NCBI GenBank assembly: GCA_964372275.1
Contig: CAYJRR010000002.1
Location: 28,123 to 92,122, forward strand
Reading direction: 5' to 3'
Origin: CAYJRR01 sp964372275 [NCBI: uncultured bacterium]
GTDB lineage: Bacteria; CAYJRR01
Length of the DNA: 64,000 nt
Every line of letters begins with the position of its first letter. Positions within the stretch are counted from its first letter, which is position 1. A model generated the notes under the pieces. The model was not told the origin of the DNA. It did not search any database and worked only from the letters and a program-made list of their open reading frames with translations. Of this stretch, positions 13,728 to 21,488 are shown piece after piece. The position numbers and the translations under genes were made by a program.

Positions 13728-15347
13728 TCAATCGGCGGCGGCGGGCGGGGGGACGCGCCGGTTCGGCTCCGGCCGATAGCGGACGAAGAACCGGTGCAGC
13801 TCCTCCGGCCGGCGCACCGCGCGGAAGTCGAACGGCGCATCGCGCGGGTGGATCACGAACCCTTCGATCTCGTCGGCCCCGATGCCGCCGTGGCTTCCGA
13901 ACTCCCAGGAGAAGGCGACGGTCGTCGATCCGCCGTTCCCGTAGAGGACGAGGTCCCCCGCCGAGGGCATGGCGATCACCCGGCGCAGGTAGCCGGCGAG
14001 CACGTCGGCGCGCGCGGCGAATCCGGGGATCTCGCGGAGGCGTTCCGCGACGCGCCCGTCGTCCAGCCGGATCACCCGATCGCCGGCGATCAGCATCGGT
14101 CCGTGCTCGCCGCGCGCGAGGAGGAACGGCACGGCGCCCGACCGGCGCAGCGCCTCCACGATCTTCGGCTGGAGGGATCGGGCCTGTTCGAAGGTCGCCG
14201 GCGCCTCGATGTCGGTGAAGTAGAGGTGGGCGATGTCCCCGGCGTCGACGATCTGAACGCCGGCGGGAGGCGTGGCGGCGGTCCGCGCCCGTTGGTGGAC
14301 GATCCATCCGACCGGCGGCACCAGGCGATCCCCGAGCGCGCGAAGCCGCGCGTGGCGTTCCGCCGACCGCTCTCCTTCCGCCGCGGCGCACAGGAACGCG
14401 GGGAGGTCGCGCCCGTCGAGGGCGGCGAAGGGGACGGCGTCGACCATGCCGTGATCGGCCAGGACGAAGACGTCGTATCCCATCTCCGGCCAGGCGGCGG
14501 CCGCCGCGAAGATCGTCTCCGCCGCTCGGTCGGCCGAGCGGAGGAATCGCATCGCCAGCGGCGATCGCGGTCCGCGGCGGTGGCCGATCTCGTCGTAGTC
14601 GACGATGCAGGTGTAGACGATCGGAACGCCGTGGGCCATGTCCCCCACCGTCCCCCAGACGGCGAACTCCCAGAGCGGGATCGATGTCAGGAGGCGCATT
14701 CCGAGCAGGCGCCATTCCCAGTCGAAGCGCCCGACCTTCGTCGCCCAGCGGAGACCGTCGGCGATCGACGGGCCGACTTCGAGCGCGGCCCGCCCGAGGA
14801 GGCGCACCCCGAGCCCGCCGAGCGCCAGCGCCGCGAGTCGCGGTTCCCAGTGGCGGAAGCCGACGTTCCATTGCATCGTCGACACCCGCGCCAGGTTCAG
14901 CGCCGGGGCAGCGGCCCCGCCGGCGAAGAGCGTCGTGTAGGAGGTGCCGCCCGCGAGCAGCCCGGGGTCGCCGTTCGCGTGGCGCCGCTCGATCCGCTTC
15001 GCGTCGGCGGAGCGGTCCATCCGCACGTGGCGACGCCGGCGCTTGTCGTACCAGAGGTAGCCCGGCACGTCGTCGACCCTTCCGTAGAGGAATCCGGCCT
15101 GGAAGGCGGAGGTCGACGCGGGGGCTCCGACCAGGTAGGCCGAGCAGCGGTGGGTGCCCTCCTCGAGCAGGCGGGCGAGGAACGGCGCATGCCCCTCGCG
15201 CATCGCCGCGCAGAGCGCGCCGTGCGAGACGCCGTCGAGGTGGACGATCACCGCGCGGCGGCCGCACGCTCCGGCGGGCTGCCGCCGCCGAGCGGGCGCC
15301 ATCCCGGCCGTGGCGAGCCAGCGCGTGAGCCGGCGGAAGCGGTCCAC
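13728..15347 (-). CDS. Alkaline-phosphatase-superfamily phosphodiesterase
   Basis: This 539-residue protein belongs to the alkaline phosphatase superfamily, with the nucleotide pyrophosphatase/phosphodiesterase layout. Metal-site motifs are AVIVHLDGVSHGAL near the N-terminus, CIVDYDEIGHRRGP near residue 250 and VFVLADHGMVDAV near 300. The nucleophile is probably in the GAPASTSAFQAGFLYG stretch, which holds several Ser/Thr residues. The N-terminus (GTG start) is basic and lacks a convincing signal, so the location is unclear; Met16 is another possible start. It heads the minus-strand group with the EEP hydrolase 36 bases downstream. Confidence 0.85.
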   Translation of the reverse strand: MDRFRRLTRWLATAGMAPARRRQPAGACGRRAVIVHLDGVSHGALCAAMREGHAPFLARLLEEGTHRCSAYLVGAPASTSAFQAGFLYGRVDDVPGYLWYDKRRRRHVRMDRSADAKRIERRHANGDPGLLAGGTSYTTLFAGGAAAPALNLARVSTMQWNVGFRHWEPRLAALALGGLGVRLLGRAALEVGPSIADGLRWATKVGRFDWEWRLLGMRLLTSIPLWEFAVWGTVGDMAHGVPIVYTCIVDYDEIGHRRGPRSPLAMRFLRSADRAAETIFAAAAAWPEMGYDVFVLADHGMVDAVPFAALDGRDLPAFLCAAAEGERSAERHARLRALGDRLVPPVGWIVHQRARTAATPPAGVQIVDAGDIAHLYFTDIEAPATFEQARSLQPKIVEALRRSGAVPFLLARGEHGPMLIAGDRVIRLDDGRVAERLREIPGFAARADVLAGYLRRVIAMPSAGDLVLYGNGGSTTVAFSWEFGSHGGIGADEIEGFVIHPRDAPFDFRAVRRPEELHRFFVRYRPEPNRRVPPPAAAD

Positions 15348-15424
15348 CGCGATGCCCCTGCTCCGCCGCGGCCCGGACGCAAATTCGCAAAATCGAAGCC
15401 GCCGGGAGTAGGCTTGACGGTCGC

Positions 15425-18400
15425 GTGGACGGGCGGGTCATCGCCGGAAAATACGACCTCCTCCGCAAGTTGGGGGCGGGCGGGATGGCCGAAGTCTTCC
15501 TCGCGCGGCAGCGCGGCGTCGCCGGCTTCGAGAAGCTGGTGGTGGTGAAACGGATCCTGCCCCACCTCGCCGAGAACGCCGAGTTCGTGACGATGCTCCA
15601 GGCCGAAGCGCGGGTCGCCGCCGACCTGCGGCACCCGAACGTCGTCAGCGTCAACGAGGTCGGGGTCGACGACGGCGTCTGGTACATCGCCATGGAGTTC
15701 CTCGACGGGCACGACCTGGCGCGCGTCCTGCGCGAGAGCGCCGTCAAGGGGGTCCCGATCCCGTTGGAGGTCGCGGTCCAGATCGTCATCGCTTCGGCGC
15801 GAGGGCTGCACTACGCCCATCAGAAGAAAGATCTTCGCGGGCAACCTTTGAACATCGTTCATCGCGACGTCTCTCCGAAGAACCTCCACGTCACCTACGA
15901 CGGGATCACCAAGGTTCTCGACTTCGGGATCGCGCGCGCGGTGAGCACGCTTGGCGAGACCGGCGCCGGGATGGTGAAGGGGACCTTCAACTATCTCTCT
16001 CCCGAGCAGGCGATGGGGGGCGCGCTCGACGCGCGCTCCGACCAGTTCGCGCTCGGGATCGTGCTCCTCGACGTCACCACCCTGTCGGCGACGATGGGGA
16101 AGAAGCGCGAGGTTCCGATCTTCCGTCAGGCGTTCGACGGCGCGTTGAAGCGGCCGTCCTCGATCGTCGAGGGATACCCGCGCGGTCTGGAGGAGGTCGT
16201 CCTCCGATCGCTCCGCCTGCGGGTGGAGGACCGGTTCGCGAGCCTCCAGGAGATGGCGAGCGCGCTCGAGTCGTTCCTCGAGGACGCCCGACTGCGGGGG
16301 TCGGAAGCGAAGACGTCCGAGTTCCTCGCGTCGCTCCTGCCGCGGCAGGAGATGGACCTGACGCTCCCGGTGGCCGAACAGGTCCCGGCGGCGCCGGCGC
16401 CGACGCGTATCGAGCCGACGCGCATGAGTCGGTCGAACCTGCCGGCGGAGGCGGGAACGCTCGTCGGCCGGAAGCGCGAGCTGGACGCGATCGCCTCGAC
16501 CTTCGCCGACGGCGCGCGGCTGGTGACCCTCCTCGGACCGGGCGGCGCCGGGAAATCGGCGGTCGCGCTCCACTACGGCGTCACCGCGCGACCGGCCTAC
16601 GCCACCGAAGGGGGCGTCTGGATCTGCGACCTGACCGAGGCGCGCGACGCCGACGGGGTGATCGCCAGCGTCGGCCGCGCGTTGAGCGTCTCGCTCGCGC
16701 CCGGCGCGAGCAGCGCCGACGCGGTGGCGCAGATCGGCCACGCGCTCGCCGGGCGAGGGAAGATGCTCGTCCTGTTCGACACCTTCGAGCACGTGGTCGG
16801 CGCCGGACCGCAGACCGTCGCCGCGTGGATGGGGATCGCCCCCGACGCGCGCTTCCTGGTCACCAGCCGCGAGCGCCTGAAGCTCGACGGCGAGCAGGTG
16901 ATCGAGCTGTCGTCGCTCTCCCTCCCCCAGGAGGGGAGGCCGGTCACCGATTCCGAGGCGGTGCAGCTCTTCACCCAGCGCGCCAAGGCGGTGCGCGCGA
17001 GCTTCTCCATCTCCAAGGCCGACGAGCCGGTGGTGGCGCAGATCGTCCAGGAGCTCGACGGGATCCCGCTGGCGATCGAGCTCGCAGCGGCGCGGATGGC
17101 GGTGCTCACCCCGGCGAAGCTGTTGGAGCGCCTGCCGCGGCGGTTCGAGCTGCTCGCCGGCGCCAAGCGCGAGGTCTCGTCGCGGCAGGCGACGTTGCGT
17201 GGCGCGATCGAATGGTCGTGGAACCTGTTGCCGGCTTGGGAACAACGGGCGCTGGCGCAGGCGTCGGTCTTCCGCGGGGGGTTCAGCCTGGAGTCGGCCG
17301 AGGCGGTGATCGACCTCTCCGGCCTCGACGGCAGCCCGATGGTCTTCGACGTCGTGCAGTCGCTCCGCGACAAGTCGCTCCTTCGCGCCTGGGAGCCGCC
17401 GGACCTGCCGGGGGAGCTGAGGTTCGCCGCCTACGTCAACGTCCGGGAGTTCGCCGCAGAGAAGCTGGAGCAGTCGGGGGCACGGGCAGAGGCGGAGCGC
17501 CGTCACGCCGAGCACTTCGTGGAGGCCTCCGGTCCCTGGATCGCCGGGGCGAATCGTCGCGAGGGACTCGAGCTGCGCAAGCGGATCGCGCTGGAGCTCG
17601 ACAACCTCCAGGAGCTGTTGCGGCGCGCGGGAACGCCGAACCCGAAGGCGCCGGCCGATCCGGCCACCCGGGCGGTGTGGGCGCTTCACGCGGCGCTGGC
17701 CATCGGCCAGATCGCCGCGCGGATCCCGATGAAGGCGCACCTGGCGAACCTCGACCTCGCCGTCGGCGCCGCGGCCCATGACGGAGTCGAACGGACGCTG
17801 CTCGCCCGCGTCCTGGAGATGCGCGGCCGCGCCCGCCGGCTCGCCGGCCGCGTCGACGAATCGCTCGAGGACCTGGAGGAGGCGAAGTCGCTCTCCCGCC
17901 AAGCCGGCGATCGGGCCCTCGAGGCGCAGGTGCTGGTGCAGGTCGGAACCAGCTTCCAGGCGAAGGGGGAGAGCGAGGACGCGCGGGAAGCGGTGCAGAA
18001 GGCGCTGCTCCTCGCCCGCGAGGCGAAGGACACCGAGCGCGAGGGGCTTGCCTTCGGCTACCTGGGCACGGTGCTCCACGTCTCCGGGGACCTCGACCGG
18101 GGGATGGAGTGTTACCAGCGCTCGCTGCACCTGCTCCGCTCCGCCGGGAACGTCTGGATGGAGGCGGCGATGAGCGCCAACTTCGGCGCCTTCCTCCTCC
18201 AGGTGGGGCGCTACGAGGAGGCGCGGGCGATCCTGCAGAAGGGGTTGCAGCTCGCGCGCGAAGTCGGCGAGCGGAACTTCGAGGCGAACGCGCTGGGCCT
18301 GATCGCGACGCTGTTCCACCTCCAGGAGCGGTACGAAGAGGCGTTGATCTTCTACGACCAGGCCTACGCCCTCCAGATCCAGACCGGCGTGATCCGCTCC

Positions 18401-18895
18401 ATGGCGCACGTCCACGGAAACCGCGGGCTGCTGCACCACGACATGGAGAGGATCGACCAGGCCCGCGCCGACTACGAGCGTGCGGTGGAGATCGCGCGCG
18501 GCATGGGGGATCGGCGGCTCCTGGGTCTCTACCTCGCCTACCAGGCGGCGCTCGAGGCGGAGCACGGAGAGGCCAAGCGCGCCGCGGCGCTGCTCCACGA
18601 GGCGCGGCTGCAGCACAACTTCGCGCAGAACCGGATCCTCCTCGGGGTCGACGACCTGGTGGAAGGGTTCCTCGACCTCGCCAAGGCGCGCGAGGGGAAC
18701 GCGCGCGCCCACCTCGAGAGCGCGCGGAAACGGTGCGCCACGGCCTGCGCGTCGACGCCGAAGACCGAACGCCACCCCGAGGGCGGGCCGCCGCTGGTCG
18801 CCGAGTCGGACGAGGCGCGGATGGTGTTGAAGCTGTTGGAGCGGGCGGTGAGGAAGCAGGAGCGGCGACTCACCTCGGCCGGGGCGGCGGGGTAG
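15425..18895 (+). CDS. PknK-like Ser/Thr kinase with STAND ATPase and TPR domains
   Basis: The 1156-residue protein joins a Hanks-type kinase (about 9-275), a STAND/NB-ARC-like ATPase (about 345-760) and a long TPR array (about 800-1080). Kinase residues are complete: GAGGMAEV loop, Lys42, Glu61, HRDVSPKN (146-153) and DFG (166-168). The ATPase has a P-loop LLGPGGAGKS, an FDTFEH Walker B and an LVTSRERL sensor. No DNA-binding or membrane segment is visible. In the family, ligand or partner binding to the TPR part controls the ATPase switch and kinase output. The start is a GTG 77 bases from the divergent phosphodiesterase gene. The phosphorylation target is unknown. Confidence 0.93.
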   Translation: MDGRVIAGKYDLLRKLGAGGMAEVFLARQRGVAGFEKLVVVKRILPHLAENAEFVTMLQAEARVAADLRHPNVVSVNEVGVDDGVWYIAMEFLDGHDLARVLRESAVKGVPIPLEVAVQIVIASARGLHYAHQKKDLRGQPLNIVHRDVSPKNLHVTYDGITKVLDFGIARAVSTLGETGAGMVKGTFNYLSPEQAMGGALDARSDQFALGIVLLDVTTLSATMGKKREVPIFRQAFDGALKRPSSIVEGYPRGLEEVVLRSLRLRVEDRFASLQEMASALESFLEDARLRGSEAKTSEFLASLLPRQEMDLTLPVAEQVPAAPAPTRIEPTRMSRSNLPAEAGTLVGRKRELDAIASTFADGARLVTLLGPGGAGKSAVALHYGVTARPAYATEGGVWICDLTEARDADGVIASVGRALSVSLAPGASSADAVAQIGHALAGRGKMLVLFDTFEHVVGAGPQTVAAWMGIAPDARFLVTSRERLKLDGEQVIELSSLSLPQEGRPVTDSEAVQLFTQRAKAVRASFSISKADEPVVAQIVQELDGIPLAIELAAARMAVLTPAKLLERLPRRFELLAGAKREVSSRQATLRGAIEWSWNLLPAWEQRALAQASVFRGGFSLESAEAVIDLSGLDGSPMVFDVVQSLRDKSLLRAWEPPDLPGELRFAAYVNVREFAAEKLEQSGARAEAERRHAEHFVEASGPWIAGANRREGLELRKRIALELDNLQELLRRAGTPNPKAPADPATRAVWALHAALAIGQIAARIPMKAHLANLDLAVGAAAHDGVERTLLARVLEMRGRARRLAGRVDESLEDLEEAKSLSRQAGDRALEAQVLVQVGTSFQAKGESEDAREAVQKALLLAREAKDTEREGLAFGYLGTVLHVSGDLDRGMECYQRSLHLLRSAGNVWMEAAMSANFGAFLLQVGRYEEARAILQKGLQLAREVGERNFEANALGLIATLFHLQERYEEALIFYDQAYALQIQTGVIRSMAHVHGNRGLLHHDMERIDQARADYERAVEIARGMGDRRLLGLYLAYQAALEAEHGEAKRAAALLHEARLQHNFAQNRILLGVDDLVEGFLDLAKAREGNARAHLESARKRCATACASTPKTERHPEGGPPLVAESDEARMVLKLLERAVRKQERRLTSAGAAG

Positions 18896-18917
18896 GCGTC
18901 CGCGCCGGCCTTGCAAA

Positions 18918-18946
18918 TTGACGCGACAGGCCTTTCTTGCTAGCGT
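18918..18946 (+). promoter_or_regulatory. Candidate sigma-70-type promoter for the CuA-ctaA-ctaB operon
   Basis: TTGACG (18918-18923) and TAGCGT (18941-18946) are separated by 17 bases, in a less GC-rich patch between the kinase stop and the GTG at 18992. The -35 matches the consensus at five of six bases and the -10 at three of six. This places transcription start near 18953 with a short leader. Confidence 0.5.
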
Positions 18947-18991
18947 GCCCGGCCCGTTTTCGCTGTCGGGACGGGCAGGAAGCGATCGGTC

Positions 18992-19612
18992 GTGACGCCC
19001 ACGAACATCCTCATCGCCGTTGGTGCCGGGAGCGTCGTCGCCTTCGCGGGGGTTCAGGCGGGGGTCTGGGGGCTGGCGCGGCGGTGGGGGGGGGCCGGGC
19101 GGCCGGTGCCGGGTCGGGTTCGGCTCTTCGAGGCGGCCTGGATGGCGACCCCGGCGATCCTTCTCCTCGGACTGCTCGGGTGGTCGGCGCGGGTGCTGGG
19201 GGGCGGGGTCGGGATCGTCGGCGGCGAGGCCGATCTCACCGTCCACGTCGCGGCCCGCCAGTTCGTGTGGAAGATCCGGCACGAGATCGACACCGCCGAG
19301 GGGCGGCGCGCGGTCGAGACCCTCAACCAGCTGCACCTTCCGGTGGGCAAGACGGCGCGGATCGTCCTCGAGTCCGAGGACGTGCTCCACGGGTTCTGGA
19401 TCCCGCAGCTCCGGGTGCGCGAGGAGGTCCCGCCGGGCGAAGTCCGGGAGTTCTGGATCCGGCCGACCGAGGAGGGGCAGTTCAACATCGTCTGCGCCGA
19501 CGCATGCGGCGTCGCCCACTACGCAATGCGCGGGTTCGCGCACGTCCAGGCGGAGGAGGCGTTCCGCGCGTGGCTCGACGCGGAGCGGGAGACGCAGGTC
19601 TCGCGCCGATGA
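18992..19612 (+). CDS. Orphan cytochrome oxidase subunit II (CuA domain) protein
   Basis: The 206-residue protein has two N-terminal membrane helices (about 5-28 and 45-70) and a periplasmic cupredoxin domain with a complete CuA site: His in DVLHGFWIPQL and CADACGVAHYAM with both Cys, His and Met. It should accept electrons from cytochrome c for a heme-copper oxidase. It is a second subunit II besides that of the operon at 50-53 kb, and no subunit I or III lies beside it. The GTG start is followed by ctaA and ctaB in an operon with 4-base overlaps. It may serve another oxidase or assist assembly. Confidence 0.85.
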   Translation: MTPTNILIAVGAGSVVAFAGVQAGVWGLARRWGGAGRPVPGRVRLFEAAWMATPAILLLGLLGWSARVLGGGVGIVGGEADLTVHVAARQFVWKIRHEIDTAEGRRAVETLNQLHLPVGKTARIVLESEDVLHGFWIPQLRVREEVPPGEVREFWIRPTEEGQFNIVCADACGVAHYAMRGFAHVQAEEAFRAWLDAERETQVSRR

Positions 19613-20484
19613 CTCGCGGCGAACATGCGGCGCGCATCGTCGTGCGGTTGAACGTCGTCGCCACCTTCCTCCTGCTGCTGGTCGGCGGCGTCGTCCACGC
19701 CACCGACTCCGGGCTCGCCTGCCCGGACTGGCCGCAGTGCTTCGGGAGCTTCTTCCCGCCGATGGTGGGGAAGGTCTTCTTCGAGCACGGCCACCGCCTC
19801 TTCGCCACCGGCGTCGGTCTGCTCACCATCGCGCAACTGGCGCTCGTCTGGCGGGGGTTCCCGCCGGGGCACGCGTCGCGTTCGCTCGCGGTCGGCGCGC
19901 TCCTGCTTGTCGTGTGGCAGGGGTTGCTCGGCGGGATGACCGTCCGCATGCGCCTTCCGGACGCGGTCTCGACGGCCCACCTGGCCACGTCAATGCTCTT
20001 CTTCGCGTTGCTCGTCGTGCTTGCCTTCCGCACCCGCCCGGCGACGGTCGACCGGCCGCTCCCCCGATCCGCCGCGCGCGTAACCGGCGTGGCGGCGGTC
20101 GCGGTCTACGCGCAGCTCGTGCTCGGCGCATTGGTTCGACACACCGACGCGGGATTGGCCTGCACCCGCTTTCCGTCCTGCGACGGGATCGGAACGTCGT
20201 TGCCGATCGCGCTGCACATGTTGCACCGCGCCGGCGCGGTGATCGCCGCCGTGGCGGTGATCGCGGCGGCGTTGGTCGTTCTGCGCGCCGCGGGGGAGGC
20301 CCGGCTCGCCCGCCTGCTGGCGCTCGCCGTGCCGGGGCTCGTGGTCGTGCAGATCTTCCTGGGGGTGATGAGCGTGCTGTCGGCGCTCGAAGCGGTCCTC
20401 GTGACCGCGCACCTCGGCGTGGGGGCGCTCCTGTGGGGGACGACGGTCTCGATGTACTGCGCGGCGCGCGGGAGGACGGCGTGA
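19609..20484 (+). CDS. ctaA: Heme A synthase CtaA/COX15
   Basis: CtaA hydroxylates and oxidises the C8 methyl group of heme O to make heme A for aa3-type oxidases. The 291-residue product has about eight membrane helices in two related halves. Each half starts with a matching loop, GGVVHATDSGLACPDWPQC and GALVRHTDAGLACTRFPSC, carrying the conserved Cys pair, and heme-ligand histidines sit in EHGHRLFAT, STAHLA, LHRAGA and TAHLGVG. The ATG overlaps the upstream stop as ATGA, and its own stop overlaps the ctaB start as GTGA, which implies tight coupling. Confidence 0.94.
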   Translation: MTRGEHAARIVVRLNVVATFLLLLVGGVVHATDSGLACPDWPQCFGSFFPPMVGKVFFEHGHRLFATGVGLLTIAQLALVWRGFPPGHASRSLAVGALLLVVWQGLLGGMTVRMRLPDAVSTAHLATSMLFFALLVVLAFRTRPATVDRPLPRSAARVTGVAAVAVYAQLVLGALVRHTDAGLACTRFPSCDGIGTSLPIALHMLHRAGAVIAAVAVIAAALVVLRAAGEARLARLLALAVPGLVVVQIFLGVMSVLSALEAVLVTAHLGVGALLWGTTVSMYCAARGRTA

Positions 20485-21488
20485 GCGCCCGACCGTTCGC
20501 CGAGACCGCTCCAGTCGATTCGGGCGCGTGGCGGCCGACAGAGGCCCTGACTCATGCGGACGGCGAGGCGGCTCCGGGACTCGTCACCGATCTGCTCTCC
20601 CTCGCCAAGCCGCGGCTGACCGCGCTCGTTCTGGTGACGACCGCCGGCGGCTACTCGCTCGCCCCGGGCCGTTCGGGCCTGTGGCCGATGCTGCAGGTCG
20701 TCTTCGCCACGGCGATGCTCGTCGGGAGCGCGAACTCGCTCAACTGCTGGATGGAGCGCGACGTCGACCGCCGCATGCGGCGCACGCGGAACCGGCCGCT
20801 TCCCGCGGGTCGGCTGCGCCCGGCGGCGGCCGTGATCCAGGCGGCGCTCCTTGCATCGTTGGGCGTTCCGCTCCTGTGGTTCTCGGCCAACGGTCCGCTC
20901 GCCGCGGTGTTGGGCCTGCTCGCGATCGTCCTCTACGCCGGCGTCTACACGCCGCTCAAGCGGCGTTCGTCGCTGGCGACGGTGGTGGGGGCGATTCCGG
21001 GCGCGCTCCCTCCGCTGATCGGCTGGACCGCCGCGACCGGGCGGATCGAGCTGCCCGGCCTGGTGCTGTTCGGGATCCTCTTCCTGTGGCAGATCCCGCA
21101 TTTCCTCGCCCTCTCGGTGATGCTCGCGGAGGAGTACGCCGAAGCGGGGCTCCGCGTCCTCCCGATCGATCCCGCTGCCTTCGGCCGCGGGGAGGCGTTC
21201 ACCCGGTGGAACGTCGTCCTCTGGACGCTCGCGCTCCTCCCGGTCTCGCTGCTTCCGGTGCCGCTGGGGTTGGCCGGTGAGCTCTACGGGGTGGGTGCCC
21301 TTCTCGCCGGCCTCGCCTTCCTCGGGCAGGGGGCGTTGGGACTGCGGCTCGTCGCCGCCGGGAACGGGGGGGCCGCGAGGGGCGACGCGGCGGCGCGCGA
21401 GCGGCGCTGGGCCGGCCGCCTGTTCGCGGCGTCGATCGTCTACCTGAGCGTCCTGTTCCTGCTCCTGGCGTGCGACTCCGCGTCCTGA
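20481..21488 (+). CDS. ctaB: Protoheme IX farnesyltransferase CtaB
   Basis: CtaB adds a farnesyl group to protoheme to form heme O, the substrate of CtaA. The 335-residue UbiA-superfamily membrane protein has nine or so helices. The two Asp-rich or basic catalytic loops are visible as NCWMERDVDRRMRRTRNRPLP and YTPLKRRSSLATVVGAIPGALPPLIGW. The N-terminus carries about 40 extra hydrophilic residues before the first helix (LLSLAKPRLTALVLVTTAGGY). The GTG start overlaps the ctaA stop. The last 19 bases overlap the next gene, so coupling continues downstream. Confidence 0.94.
   Translation: MSARPFAETAPVDSGAWRPTEALTHADGEAAPGLVTDLLSLAKPRLTALVLVTTAGGYSLAPGRSGLWPMLQVVFATAMLVGSANSLNCWMERDVDRRMRRTRNRPLPAGRLRPAAAVIQAALLASLGVPLLWFSANGPLAAVLGLLAIVLYAGVYTPLKRRSSLATVVGAIPGALPPLIGWTAATGRIELPGLVLFGILFLWQIPHFLALSVMLAEEYAEAGLRVLPIDPAAFGRGEAFTRWNVVLWTLALLPVSLLPVPLGLAGELYGVGALLAGLAFLGQGALGLRLVAAGNGGAARGDAAARERRWAGRLFAASIVYLSVLFLLLACDSAS

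Noticed and set aside
15248-19543. 1431-codon open frame on the minus strand across the kinase gene
   Set aside because: It is antisense to the kinase-STAND-TPR gene, whose motifs are complete. The antisense product is Arg/Gly/Glu-rich with no domain.
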